Positions 50,904-58,677 of a DNA stretch of 64,000 nt are shown here, piece after piece; within the stretch, counting starts at the first letter, position 1; every line of letters starts with the position of its first letter. The notes beneath the pieces were generated by a model that saw nothing but the letters and a program-made list of their open reading frames with translations, did no database searches and was not told the DNA's origin. The DNA comes from Paracoccaceae bacterium (GTDB lineage: Bacteria > Pseudomonadota > Alphaproteobacteria > Rhodobacterales > Rhodobacteraceae). Position numbers and translations under genes: made by a program. The DNA lies in NCBI GenBank assembly GCA_014872875.1, contig WKFI01000012.1, positions 248,001 to 312,000 of the forward strand, read 5' to 3'.

Positions 50904-51743
50904 CTAGCCCTTTTCGTATTTGTCGAAAGCGTCGGCAAAATCCGGATGCCAGCGCGAAAGAGCCGGTCTGTTTTCGATGATATCGCCCGCAGCCCAGGCC
51001 ACACGCCTGCGGTCAATCTCTTCGCTGACATCGTTGTCAGGGCACAGGATGTAGAAATCGCCCTGTTCCAACCGCTCGACCAGAAAACCGGCCACCTGTT
51101 CCGGCGTCCACGCTGCCGGAGGTTTTTCGGGCAGGAAGCTGCGGATCATGCCAGTATAGGTAAAGCCCGGCACCAGCAAATGCACCGAAATCGGCGCGCC
51201 CGCCTCGCGTAGTTCATGGCTCAGCTGTTCTGTCAAAACCTTCAGCGCCGCCTTGGTGCAATTGTAACCGGGGTTGCCCGGCGGCGTTGTAATCCCCTGT
51301 TTCGAGCCAGTATTGACGATCATCGCCGGCAGGTTCTGCGTCACCATCTTTGGCACAAAAGCATCGACACCTCTCACGGCACCAAAGAAATTCACGTCCA
51401 TCATCTGCGCCCAGCTGTCATCCACGGCCAACGTGGAACTGCGCCTGCCAATGCCCGCATTGTTCATCATGAACACCACGGGCCCCAGCCCAAAGGCAAG
51501 ATCGGCCAGCGCACGCACCTGTTCTTCGCGTGTGACATCGGTTTCGCAGGTCACGACCTGTGCATCCGGCGTATTGGCCCTGATCCGCTCTGCCGCCCGG
51601 CGCAGCGCCGCATCATCGAGATCGGCCAGAACCACCTGCAGCCCGTCCGCCGCCAGCCGATCCGCCACCGCGAGCCCGATGCCATCCGCCGAACCGGTAA
51701 TCACGGCGACGCCGCCGGATGCACAAATGTCCTGATATCCCAT
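50904..51743 (-). CDS. short-chain dehydrogenase/reductase
   Basis: The product is 279 residues from the ATG at 51743, with GGAGG upstream. TGSADGIG is at residues 16-23, NNAG follows, Asn-Thr-Gly-Ser-Lys provides the Ser region and YNCTKAALKVL the Tyr-x3-Lys pair. The C-terminus is longer than in minimal SDRs, with FDKYEKG at the end. It is encoded 80 bases after the TetR gene on the same strand, so the pair may be one unit. The substrate is unknown. Confidence 0.88.
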   Translation of the reverse strand: MGYQDICASGGVAVITGSADGIGLAVADRLAADGLQVVLADLDDAALRRAAERIRANTPDAQVVTCETDVTREEQVRALADLAFGLGPVVFMMNNAGIGRRSSTLAVDDSWAQMMDVNFFGAVRGVDAFVPKMVTQNLPAMIVNTGSKQGITTPPGNPGYNCTKAALKVLTEQLSHELREAGAPISVHLLVPGFTYTGMIRSFLPEKPPAAWTPEQVAGFLVERLEQGDFYILCPDNDVSEEIDRRRVAWAAGDIIENRPALSRWHPDFADAFDKYEKG

Positions 51744-51823
51744 GTCGTCCTCCAAATCCCGCGGCCATACAGGCCCTGTCTGCAATCAACATAGGCATGA
51801 TCGGCCGCGACACAAAGTCGGCA

Positions 51824-52417
51824 TCAGTCTTCGGGCATTCGCAGAAACAGCTCTAGTGATGCGTCAATATCACCGGGCTGCAACAGTTGGGCCACCGGCG
51901 CTTTGTAGATCGGATCCGTTGCGACGATCGCCGACCCCGCCATCAGGGCCACCAGATGCACGAACAAAACCTGTGGCCTTTCCTCAGACCTCCAACCCTG
52001 TGCCTGCGCCACCTCGATCTCTTTCCGCTGAACTCTGGCGAAGTCTTCCAAGGTCTGCCTGAGCGCGTCCGAGGCATGACGCATGACGTCCGGATTGCGC
52101 AGCACCATGTGATATGCCGGGTTGTTCCGCGCCCATTCGACATAACCTTCGGCCATTCGGCGCAGCCGTTCGAGCCCGCAAAGCTCCTCGGTTGCGGCCG
52201 CGGTGCTGCCGATCATCTGCGTGACACCGTCCATCGCCAGCGCCTGCAGAAGATCGGCTTTCGTGGAAAAATGCCGCAGCGGCGCCGCATGGCTGACCCC
52301 CAACTCGCGCGCCAGGGCGCGCAGACTGAGCGTCTCGATCCCGCCGGTGCTCAGTTGTTTCACCGCATGACGCAGCAGCTCTTCGCGCAGGTTCCCGTGA
52401 TGATAAGGCTCGGCCAG
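51824..52417 (-). CDS. TetR-family regulator with a probable CTG start
   Basis: From CTG at 52417 the product is 197 residues beginning Met-Ala-Glu-Pro-Tyr-His-His-Gly-Asn-Leu-Arg, a classic start for this TetR group, and gives a complete HTH (LSLRALARELGVSHAAPLRH, then FSTKADLLQA). The nearest usable GTG at 52363 would delete the first helix. Upstream in frame, the only ATG is followed at once by a stop, and AAGGAG lies seven bases before the CTG. It is divergent from fabI and upstream of an SDR gene, its likely targets. Confidence 0.8.
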   Translation of the reverse strand: MAEPYHHGNLREELLRHAVKQLSTGGIETLSLRALARELGVSHAAPLRHFSTKADLLQALAMDGVTQMIGSTAAATEELCGLERLRRMAEGYVEWARNNPAYHMVLRNPDVMRHASDALRQTLEDFARVQRKEIEVAQAQGWRSEERPQVLFVHLVALMAGSAIVATDPIYKAPVAQLLQPGDIDASLELFLRMPED

Positions 52418-52424
52418 CGATCTG

Positions 52425-52430
52425 CTCCTT
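52425..52430 (-). promoter_or_regulatory. Shine-Dalgarno AAGGAG that fixes the CTG start
   Basis: AAGGAG on the minus strand lies seven bases ahead of CTG at 52417. No ATG, GTG or TTG in frame has comparable placement, which is why the non-AUG start is preferred. Confidence 0.65.
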
Positions 52431-52449
52431 GGCTACATGTTGACAGCGC

Positions 52450-52469
52450 CTACATATCACCTCATGTAG
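52450..52469. promoter_or_regulatory. candidate TetR operator
   Basis: CTACAT-N8-ATGTAG is an inverted repeat 30 bases ahead of the TetR start, and a further CTACAT half-site occurs at 52433-52438 on the plus strand. The position fits autoregulation and control of the divergent fabI gene. Confidence 0.5.
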
Positions 52470-52610
52470 ACACCGACAACATACCCGTTCAACCCTGATT
52501 CTGTCAGCGTCGCACCCAAAAAACCACAGGTTTTCAAAAGGACAGCCTGACGGACGCCCCACGGACCACACGGCAATCCGCCGATCCAAACTTCAAAACC
52601 GGTACTGCAA

Positions 52611-53417
52611 ATGACACATGACCTGCTCAAGGGAAAACGCGGCCTGATCATGGGGCTGGCAAATGACAAATCAATCGCCTGGGGCGTGGCCCGCGCCTGT
52701 GCCCAGAACGGCGCCGAACTGGCGTTTTCCTATCTCGGAGAAGCCCAGAAAAAAAGGGTTCTGCCGCTGGCCGACCAGATTGGCTCCGACCTGGTTCTGC
52801 CCTGTGATGTTGCGGACGAAACCAGCGTTGATGCCTTGTTCGACAGTTTGGAACAGACATGGGGTCAGATCGATTTTCTAGTGCACGCCGTCAGTTTCTC
52901 GGACAAATCCGAGCTGCGTGGCCGCTATCTGAACACCAGCAAGGACAATTTCGTGAACACAATGGTCGTCTCGGCCTATTCCTTCACGTCCGTCGTGCGC
53001 CGGACCGAACGGATCATGCCCCCCGGCGGCGCCTGCCTGACACTGACCTATTACGGGGCCGAAAAGGTTCTGCCCCATTACAATGTCATGGGCGTGGCCA
53101 AGGCAGCGTTGGAGGCCTCAGTACGCTATATGGCCGAGGACCTTGGTCCGCGTGGCATCCGCGTCAACGCGATCAGCGCCGGTGTGATCAAGACGCTGGC
53201 AGCCAGCGGTATAGGCGATTTCCGGAACATCCTGAAATGGACCGAAGAGAACGCGCCGCTGCGCCGAACGGTCACCCAGGAGGAGGTCGGCCGCTCGGCC
53301 GTTTATTTGCTGTCGGAGTATGGATCAGGCGTCACAGGCGAAGTGCATCACGTCGATGCCGGGTATCACGTGGTCGGCATGAAGGCAGTGGCCGCATCCA
53401 ATCCCATAGAGTACTGA
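52611..53417 (+). CDS. fabI: enoyl-[acyl-carrier-protein] reductase (NADH) FabI
   Basis: The product is 268 residues. The FabI-specific features are GLANDKSIAWG at 15-25 (cofactor loop), an Asp-Val-Ala motif at 66-68, and the catalytic Tyr157 and Lys164 in YNVMGVAKAALE with the second Tyr at 147/148. It reduces trans-2-enoyl-ACP in the last step of fatty-acid elongation. No good Shine-Dalgarno sequence precedes the ATG. A diverged second copy elsewhere in the genome cannot be excluded. It is divergent from a TetR gene. Confidence 0.92.
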   Translation: MTHDLLKGKRGLIMGLANDKSIAWGVARACAQNGAELAFSYLGEAQKKRVLPLADQIGSDLVLPCDVADETSVDALFDSLEQTWGQIDFLVHAVSFSDKSELRGRYLNTSKDNFVNTMVVSAYSFTSVVRRTERIMPPGGACLTLTYYGAEKVLPHYNVMGVAKAALEASVRYMAEDLGPRGIRVNAISAGVIKTLAASGIGDFRNILKWTEENAPLRRTVTQEEVGRSAVYLLSEYGSGVTGEVHHVDAGYHVVGMKAVAASNPIEY

Positions 53418-53470
53418 AACCGGGTTGGAGTTGCGCCTTGGTGGCATGCGCCGTCCCAGGCGCGCGCTCG

Positions 53471-53488
53471 CATCAGCGTCAGCTGATG
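53471..53488. terminator. possible terminator between fabI and the ABC-2 permease gene
   Basis: CATCAGC-GTCA-GCTGATG is a 7-bp perfect stem with a 4-base loop in the 74-base gap between convergent genes. No strong U-run, so termination is only likely by position. Confidence 0.4.
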
Positions 53489-53491
53489 GCT

Positions 53492-54316
53492 TCAGGACTT
53501 GAGCCGATAGCCAGAGCGCAGCATCCCCCAAGCCACCAGGCAGACGGCAAAAGTTGTGACACCGCACACCGCGGCTGCAATCCAAGGCGATGTATCCGAA
53601 GTGCCGATCACTGCAAAACGGACCCCGTCGATCAGATAGAAGATCGGGTTCAGATGTGACAGCGTGTTCAAAACCGGCGGCAGCGCGTCAACCGAGTAGA
53701 ATGTGCCGGACAGGAAGGCCAAGGGCGTGACGATGAAATTGGTAATCGCGGCCATCTGGTCGAACTTGTCGGCAAAAACCCCGGCGACAATGCCGCCCCC
53801 CCCCAGTAGCGCCGCGCCCATGGCAACAAAGAACAGGGCCAGAACCGGCGACGACGGCCAGATGCCCAGCGTCAGCCCCAGCCCGATACCGATACCTATC
53901 GCAACCAACACCCCCCGCGCCACGCCTCCGGCCAGATAACCCAACAGGATCTCAAGCCCCGACAAGGGCGGCATCAGCGTGTCCACGATATTGCCCTGCA
54001 CCTTGGTGATCACAATCGAGGACGAGGTATTGGCAAAGGCGTTCTGGATCACCGTCATCATCAGGATGCCCGGTGCAAGAAATGTCAAGAACGGCACCCC
54101 CATCACATCCCCCCGCTTGGGGCCGATTGCGATATTGAAGATCAACAGGAACAGCGCCGCCGTCACCATCGGCGCCAGCAACGTCTGCGTCCAGACCACC
54201 AGAAACCGCGTGATCTCGCGCCGTGCCAAAGTCGCCAGACCAAGCCAGTTGACCCGCCCGAAAGTGCGCACACCGGGACGCGTGGTGCCGTATTGTTCGG
54301 TGCCGTTCTGCTGCAT
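53492..54316 (-). CDS. ABC-2-type transporter permease
   Basis: The product is 274 residues from the ATG at 54316. It has six hydrophobic segments and the ABC-2 layout seen in YadH/NodJ-type permeases: LARREITRFLVVWTQTLLAP, FLAPGILMMTVIQNAFANTS, PLAFLSGTFYSVDALPPVL and HLNPIFYLIDGVRF. No ATPase gene is adjacent, so its partner is encoded elsewhere. The polysaccharide ATPase at 59509 is five kilobases away on the other strand and need not be the partner. Confidence 0.87.
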   Translation of the reverse strand: MQQNGTEQYGTTRPGVRTFGRVNWLGLATLARREITRFLVVWTQTLLAPMVTAALFLLIFNIAIGPKRGDVMGVPFLTFLAPGILMMTVIQNAFANTSSSIVITKVQGNIVDTLMPPLSGLEILLGYLAGGVARGVLVAIGIGIGLGLTLGIWPSSPVLALFFVAMGAALLGGGGIVAGVFADKFDQMAAITNFIVTPLAFLSGTFYSVDALPPVLNTLSHLNPIFYLIDGVRFAVIGTSDTSPWIAAAVCGVTTFAVCLVAWGMLRSGYRLKS

Positions 54317-54461
54317 GATCCTGCCTTCTTTAGCCCGCGCAACTGCATAGCGGATCGACCGAAACCTGCAAGACCTGAGCATCACTTGCACAAGACCTGC
54401 GCAAGACGCCTTGTAACTCGGGCCACGGTGATTAAAATAGAACGCTGATCATGGAATTCCG

Positions 54462-54490
54462 AAGCGGCCGCGCAATTCGTGGGGCCGCTT
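54462..54490 (+). other. leader hairpin ahead of gcrA
   Basis: AAGCGGCC and GGCCGCTT form a perfect 8-bp stem around a 13-base loop, followed by TTAG, ending 20 bases before the gcrA start. It is terminator-like but with a short U-run, so it could be a 5' UTR element affecting gcrA expression. Confidence 0.4.
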
Positions 54491-54510
54491 TTAGCGTGGG
54501 AAGGCAGAAT

Positions 54511-55110
54511 ATGTCCTGGACAGACGAACGCGTCGAACTGCTCAAGAAAATGTGGGGCGAAGGCCAGTCGGCCAGCCAGATCGCCAAGGAACTGGGCGGC
54601 GTGACCCGTAACGCGGTCATCGGTAAGGTACACCGTCTGGGCCTGTCGAACCGCTCCACCGGGGGCGGAGCGTCCAAAGCGGCCGAGCCCAAGGAAAAAG
54701 CGGCCCCCGCCGCTCCCAAGGCCGAAGCCAAGCCCAAGCCTCAGCCCAAGACCGAACCGGCACGCCCGGCAGCCCCGGCAGCCGAAGCGGCGCCTGCAGC
54801 CGAAACCAAACCGGCTGCCATCCCGGCGCGCAAACAGATCATCCCGGCCGGCCAACCACTGCCGCCGCAGCCTTCGGCGAATGAAATCAGCCCCGAGGCC
54901 CTGGCCAAGGTCAACGAGGTCGAAAAGAAGGCCAAGAAGCTGACCTTGATGGAGCTGACCGAACGCACCTGCAAATGGCCGGTGGGTGACCCAGCGACGG
55001 ATGATTTCTGGTTCTGCGGTTTGCCGGTGCAACAAGGCAAGCCCTATTGCGACGCGCATGTTGGTGTCGCGTTCCAACCGATGAGCTCGCGCCGCGACCG
55101 CAAACGGTAA
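54511..55110 (+). CDS. gcrA: cell-cycle regulator GcrA
   Basis: The product is 199 residues from the ATG at 54511 (GGAAGG upstream). The N-terminal DNA-binding helix set MSWTDERVELLKKMWGEGQS and IAKELGGVTRNAVIGKVHRL is diagnostic. A low-complexity Ala/Pro/Lys/Glu linker spans about 50-140, then a conserved C-terminus (LMELTERTCKWPVGDPATDD, WFCGLPVQQGKPYC) that binds RNA polymerase sigma-70 domain 2. GcrA activates promoters carrying methylated GANTC sites with CcrM. The gene stands alone except for the NUDIX gene 12 bases later. Confidence 0.95.
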   Translation: MSWTDERVELLKKMWGEGQSASQIAKELGGVTRNAVIGKVHRLGLSNRSTGGGASKAAEPKEKAAPAAPKAEAKPKPQPKTEPARPAAPAAEAAPAAETKPAAIPARKQIIPAGQPLPPQPSANEISPEALAKVNEVEKKAKKLTLMELTERTCKWPVGDPATDDFWFCGLPVQQGKPYCDAHVGVAFQPMSSRRDRKR

Positions 55111-55122
55111 GGCCCCGGTATC

Positions 55123-55767
55123 ATGCGCCAGCCCCCATCCTCTCTGGAAGATGTCTGGCTGGCGCGGGCCAAGCGGGTTCTGGCCCTGGCCCAATCCGGG
55201 CTGCATTTCACAACAGATGAGCATGATCGTGAACGCTATGTCGAGTTGACAGAGCTGGCTTTGGCGATGCTCGCAGATCTTGGCAACGTGCCGCTGTCGC
55301 GCATCACGGAGCTGATCAGCCCTCATGCAGCTGGTTATGCCACGCCAAGTATTGATGTGCGCGGCGCGCTGATCCGGGATGGGAAGGTCCTGCTCGTGCG
55401 CGAAAAGTCAGACGGCCGATGGGCCCTGCCCGGGGGGTTTGCAGATATCGGACATTCTCCTGCAGAAAACGTGGAAAAGGAAATCTGGGAAGAAGCCGGG
55501 CTGCTGGTGGAAGCCACCAGACTTTACGCCCTGCGCCACAAGGCACGCCACGCCTATCCAGCCGACACCCGTGATTTCTATAAACTGTTTTTCCTGTGCA
55601 CCGAGCAAGGCACCGCCAGCCCCGAGCCGGGATCCGAGACAGCAGATGCCCGGTTCTTCGATCCGGCCGCTCTTCCCGAATTGTCGGAGGGTCGCGTCAT
55701 TCTGGCCGATATCGAGCAGGCATTCGAAAGCCACGCCTCAGCTGATCCAACTACGGTTTTTGACTGA
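55123..55767 (+). CDS. NUDIX hydrolase (YjhB-like, with N-terminal helical domain)
   Basis: The product is 214 residues. An N-terminal ~70-residue helical domain typical of X-linked-nucleotide hydrolases precedes the NUDIX domain. The NUDIX box runs from Gly105 to Leu127 (GFADIGHSPAENVEKEIWEE, then Ala-Gly-Leu). Its first conserved Glu is His111 and the Arg of Arg-Glu is Lys119, while the metal-binding Glu120, Glu123 and Glu124 are kept. Activity on a nucleoside diphosphate derivative such as ADP-ribose is likely. It follows gcrA by 12 bases and may be co-transcribed. Confidence 0.85.
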   Translation: MRQPPSSLEDVWLARAKRVLALAQSGLHFTTDEHDRERYVELTELALAMLADLGNVPLSRITELISPHAAGYATPSIDVRGALIRDGKVLLVREKSDGRWALPGGFADIGHSPAENVEKEIWEEAGLLVEATRLYALRHKARHAYPADTRDFYKLFFLCTEQGTASPEPGSETADARFFDPAALPELSEGRVILADIEQAFESHASADPTTVFD

Positions 55768-55808
55768 AACCAAAGTCCCCTGAGCCGTGACCGAACAGAG
55801 AAAAACTC

Positions 55809-55840
55809 GGCACAGGTAATCAAGGGGTTAGACCTGTGCC
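55809..55840 (-). terminator. rho-independent terminator
   Basis: GGCACAGGT and ACCTGTGCC form a perfect 9-bp stem with a 14-base loop. On the minus strand it is followed by GAGTTTTTCTC, so it ends the YHS-protein transcript, 120 bases after its stop. Confidence 0.72.
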
Positions 55841-55960
55841 CGAAGCTGCGCTGAACCTGACAGCGACCACCTGCAACACCCAACTGTAACGCCAAAGCGA
55901 AGGAAATCTGGGCGGCGTGCCTCCCGAAGGAGTCCTCGTCACACGCCGCCCATGGAGCGA

Positions 55961-56479
55961 TCAACCCTGTTCAGGGGCCGAGGATGTGAATTTCGGAATC
56001 GGATTGGTAGACGCAGCTTTTTCTTCAATGCCGGGCCAGTTGCCTTCAGCCTTGTTGATATTGCCGGGGATGTCTTCCTCCCAGAAGCCCACCACAACGT
56101 CGGTGATGTTCAGATACAGCTTGTCATCGACAATGCGCCACAGGTTCGGGTTACCCGGCACCTTGCCACCTTTCGAGACCCCATAGGCGCAGTGCCCATC
56201 ATATTGCGGCGCGTAGTGCTCGGGGTTGGACAGGAACGCGTCCCGGTTTGCCTCAGTCGAAAACGCCCAGGTGGCCCCATTATAGTCTGCGGTGATCGAG
56301 GATTTGCCCTTTACACCCTCGGGCTGGGCACCGCCGACGGCCGCTTGATCCAGACTACGATAGGCCACGACATCGTAACCCGAAACCGCATAGCCCGTGC
56401 CATCCACATATTGGTCACCCGCGAAGGCAGGTAGGGCGAAACTGACGGCAGCGACAGCAGACAGAATGAGGTTTTTCAT
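55961..56479 (-). CDS. exported YHS-domain protein
   Basis: The product is 172 residues with a signal peptide (MKNLILSAVAAVSFALPAFA). A YHS-like segment follows: YAVSGYDVVAYRSLDQAAVG, WAFSTEANRDAFLSNPEHYA, PQYDGHCAYGVSKGGKVPG, and NLWRIVDDKLYLNITDVVV. YHS domains are thought to bind metal, often copper, but the ligands here are not certain. It is monocistronic and has its own terminator. Confidence 0.85.
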   Translation of the reverse strand: MKNLILSAVAAVSFALPAFAGDQYVDGTGYAVSGYDVVAYRSLDQAAVGGAQPEGVKGKSSITADYNGATWAFSTEANRDAFLSNPEHYAPQYDGHCAYGVSKGGKVPGNPNLWRIVDDKLYLNITDVVVGFWEEDIPGNINKAEGNWPGIEEKAASTNPIPKFTSSAPEQG

Positions 56480-56939
56480 GTGGAAATCCTTTCGATTCAG
56501 ATGGTTGATGCGCCTCGGATGATCATATTCCGAGCCTTCCTGTTTTTGTTCTGGTGTAGACAGTATGCAAATTTCAGCGGCTGCGAAGGGGGGCTCACGC
56601 CGCTGTGTCCGGGAACGAGAAACCGTGATCCAAAACCGGGTGGAAGCTGCGGTTTGTTACAAACAAGAGTTAGAACCCGCGTTCAGGGGGGCTTATCTGA
56701 AACAGGATCTGAATCCGGACAGATCACCCTGCGCCAGACCCGATCTGGCGAACAGTTGTCCTTCAGGACCCACCGACCTTCAAGAAACCTTCCCCTTTGA
56801 AGTCCGCTCATCATTGGAATTTCCCGGAAAACCCTTAACTGTTTGCGAGCGGGTCCGCAGATTTGCGCGGAACCGACCCAGGAACACATGCCTGAAACAC
56901 GGCCCTACTAATGACCCGGAACACGGAAAGCTGGACACC
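56480..56939. other. gene-free region between the YHS and GST genes
   Basis: The 460 bases between these divergent genes hold no convincing gene. A frame open to the GST start from 56565 has no recognisable coding character. A perfect 7-bp dyad CGCCAGA-N5-TCTGGCG lies at 56732-56750 with no T-run. Both promoters presumably lie here but could not be placed. Confidence 0.4.
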
Positions 56940-57821
56940 ATGAGCGATAACTCGACCTACACCCCCCCAAAAGTCTGGACTTGGGATCAGGAAAGCGGCG
57001 GCCGTTTTGCCTCGATCAACCGCCCAATTGCCGGGGCCACCCATGACAAGGAGCTGCCGGTGGGCGACCACCCATTCCAGCTCTATTCGTTGGCAACCCC
57101 GAATGGTGTCAAGGTCACGGTCATGTTCGAAGAACTGCTGGAGGCCGGTCACACGGATGCCGAATACGATGCCTGGCTGATCAATATCGGGGACGGTGAC
57201 CAGTTCTGCTCGGGTTTTGTGGACATTAATCCGAACTCAAAGATCCCGGCCCTGATGGACCGCAGCGGTGATGAACCGCAGCGCGTGTTCGAAAGCGCGT
57301 CGATCCTCATGCACCTGGCTGAAAAATTCAACGCCTTCCTGCCGGCCTCGGGGCCTGCACGCACCGAAACGCTGAACTGGCTGTTCTGGCAGATGGGCAG
57401 CGCGCCCTACCTTGGCGGCGGCTTTGGTCATTTCTATGCTTACGCGCCCGAAAAATGGCAGTACCCGATTGATCGTTTCGCGATGGAAGCGAAGCGCCAG
57501 CTGGATGTGCTCGAGCGGGAATTGGCGACCAAGACCTATATCGCAGGTGAAGACTACACCATCGCTGATATGGCGATCTGGCCGTGGTACGGGCAGCTGG
57601 TGCTGGGACGGCTCTATGATGCGGCCGAATTCCTGGACGTGAAAAGCTACACCAACGTGGTCCGCTGGGCCGAAGCCATCGATGCACGGCCCGCCGTCAG
57701 TCGCGGCCGCATGGTCAACCGCGCCTTTGGCGAGCTGCACACCCAGCTGCGCGAACGCCACAGTGCCGAGGATTTCCAGACCCGCACCCAAGACAAACTG
57801 GAACCGGCCGAAGCCGAGTAA
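56940..57821 (+). CDS. yghU: glutathione S-transferase family protein (YghU type)
   Basis: The product is 293 residues from the ATG at 56940. The N-terminal thioredoxin-like domain reads PFQLYSLATPNGVKVTVMFE, then the glutathione-binding SKIPALMDRSGDEPQRVFES. The C-terminal helical domain ends with AGEDYTIADMAIWPWYGQLV and RWAEAIDARPAVSRGRMVNR, as in YghU-type disulfide-bond reductases. These act on organic disulfides and lipid peroxides. It is a single gene with a hairpin after it. Confidence 0.88.
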   Translation: MSDNSTYTPPKVWTWDQESGGRFASINRPIAGATHDKELPVGDHPFQLYSLATPNGVKVTVMFEELLEAGHTDAEYDAWLINIGDGDQFCSGFVDINPNSKIPALMDRSGDEPQRVFESASILMHLAEKFNAFLPASGPARTETLNWLFWQMGSAPYLGGGFGHFYAYAPEKWQYPIDRFAMEAKRQLDVLERELATKTYIAGEDYTIADMAIWPWYGQLVLGRLYDAAEFLDVKSYTNVVRWAEAIDARPAVSRGRMVNRAFGELHTQLRERHSAEDFQTRTQDKLEPAEAE

Positions 57822-57843
57822 GCCGGACCTCGCTCAGAACCAC

Positions 57844-57868
57844 CGGCGCGGGTTTGAATCCCGCGCCG
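57844..57868. terminator. hairpin between convergent GST and SseB-like genes
   Basis: CGGCGCGGG and CCCGCGCCG form a perfect 9-bp stem around TTTGAAT. It sits 23 bases after the GST stop and ahead of the SseB-like end. No U-run follows on either strand. It could serve both genes. Confidence 0.55.
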
Positions 57869-57880
57869 AAATCCGGGACC

Positions 57881-58672
57881 TTACCGCAGTTTTGGCGGCT
57901 TGTTCGGGTCGCTACCGGGGATCACCGGCTGATAGGGTTCCGGCTCAGGCGGTGCCGGCAGGTCATAACGCATCCCCACCGCGGCCAGTTTCGCTGCCGC
58001 CGGATTCGAGCTTTCAAAAAAACCGACATCCATCATGCCCGCATCAATGCCGGAAAAGGTCAATGCCTCCCCTGCGGCCTTGGCCAGCGCCGCTTTGGCG
58101 CGCTCCTGCGCATCGACAAAGCCCAGTAGGTGCCCGGCCCCGCCACTGTCGTAGCGCACGCCGACCAGATAGGCGCAGCTTGCCAGCCCGCCCGCCACGG
58201 CCAGCTTCAGATCCAGCGCCGACAACAAAGCATCCGGTAACCCCTTGGGCCGGGTGAATTCGGAGATCCCGCTCTCAACCTCTTCCGGGACATGGGCCAG
58301 TGTTTCACCAAGCCATTCCACCGCCTCGGCCGGGATCAGCGTCGAAGACGGCGCCACATCCAGGTTCAGCCCCAGCCCGATCCCCTGCCCCGCAAGCATC
58401 TGCACGATCACCCGCCCGGACAGTGCCGCATACGGCACAGGACGTCCGGCAAAGCGGCTCAATCGCTCTTCGGTGTCAAAGACCAGAATGAACCGCCCAT
58501 CTGCCAGCTCGAACAGCTCGGGCGAGATGTTTTCACCCTGCGCTTCCTCGGTCAGCATCAGGAACAGCTGCGCATCGGCCAGCCGTTCATGGAACCGCAA
58601 GCGGCTGGCACCCTCTTCACCCGCCTCCATCATGGCCTCAAAAGCCGCATCCAACAGGGTCATGTCGTCCAT
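57881..58672 (-). CDS. SseB-like protein
   Basis: The product is 263 residues. It starts with DDMTLLDAAFEAMMEAGEEG, followed by FHERLADAQLFLMLTEEAQG and a domain matching SseB N-terminal folds; the C-terminal half is alpha/beta and ends in a Pro-rich tail (PPEPEPYQPVIPG). SseB was named for a sulphurtransferase activity claimed in enterobacteria, but the family function is not settled. It lies five bases ahead of, and on the same strand as, the uracil-DNA-glycosylase-like gene. Confidence 0.75.
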   Translation of the reverse strand: MDDMTLLDAAFEAMMEAGEEGASRLRFHERLADAQLFLMLTEEAQGENISPELFELADGRFILVFDTEERLSRFAGRPVPYAALSGRVIVQMLAGQGIGLGLNLDVAPSSTLIPAEAVEWLGETLAHVPEEVESGISEFTRPKGLPDALLSALDLKLAVAGGLASCAYLVGVRYDSGGAGHLLGFVDAQERAKAALAKAAGEALTFSGIDAGMMDVGFFESSNPAAAKLAAVGMRYDLPAPPEPEPYQPVIPGSDPNKPPKLR

Positions 58673-58677
58673 CTGTG

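Noticed and set aside
53492-54316. The ABC-2 permease as the missing KpsM
   Set aside because: It lies on the opposite strand five kilobases away, between housekeeping genes, and its sequence resembles YadH-type permeases rather than KpsM.
56565-56939. A 125-residue N-terminal extension of the YghU-type GST
   Set aside because: The extension has low-complexity character and no similarity to GSTs; the ATG at 56940 begins where YghU proteins begin.
57848-57864. A tRNA T-arm-like sequence GCGGG-TTTGAAT-CCCGC
   Set aside because: The stem and seven-base loop resemble a T-arm, but no acceptor, D or anticodon arm surrounds it; it is a simple hairpin between convergent genes.
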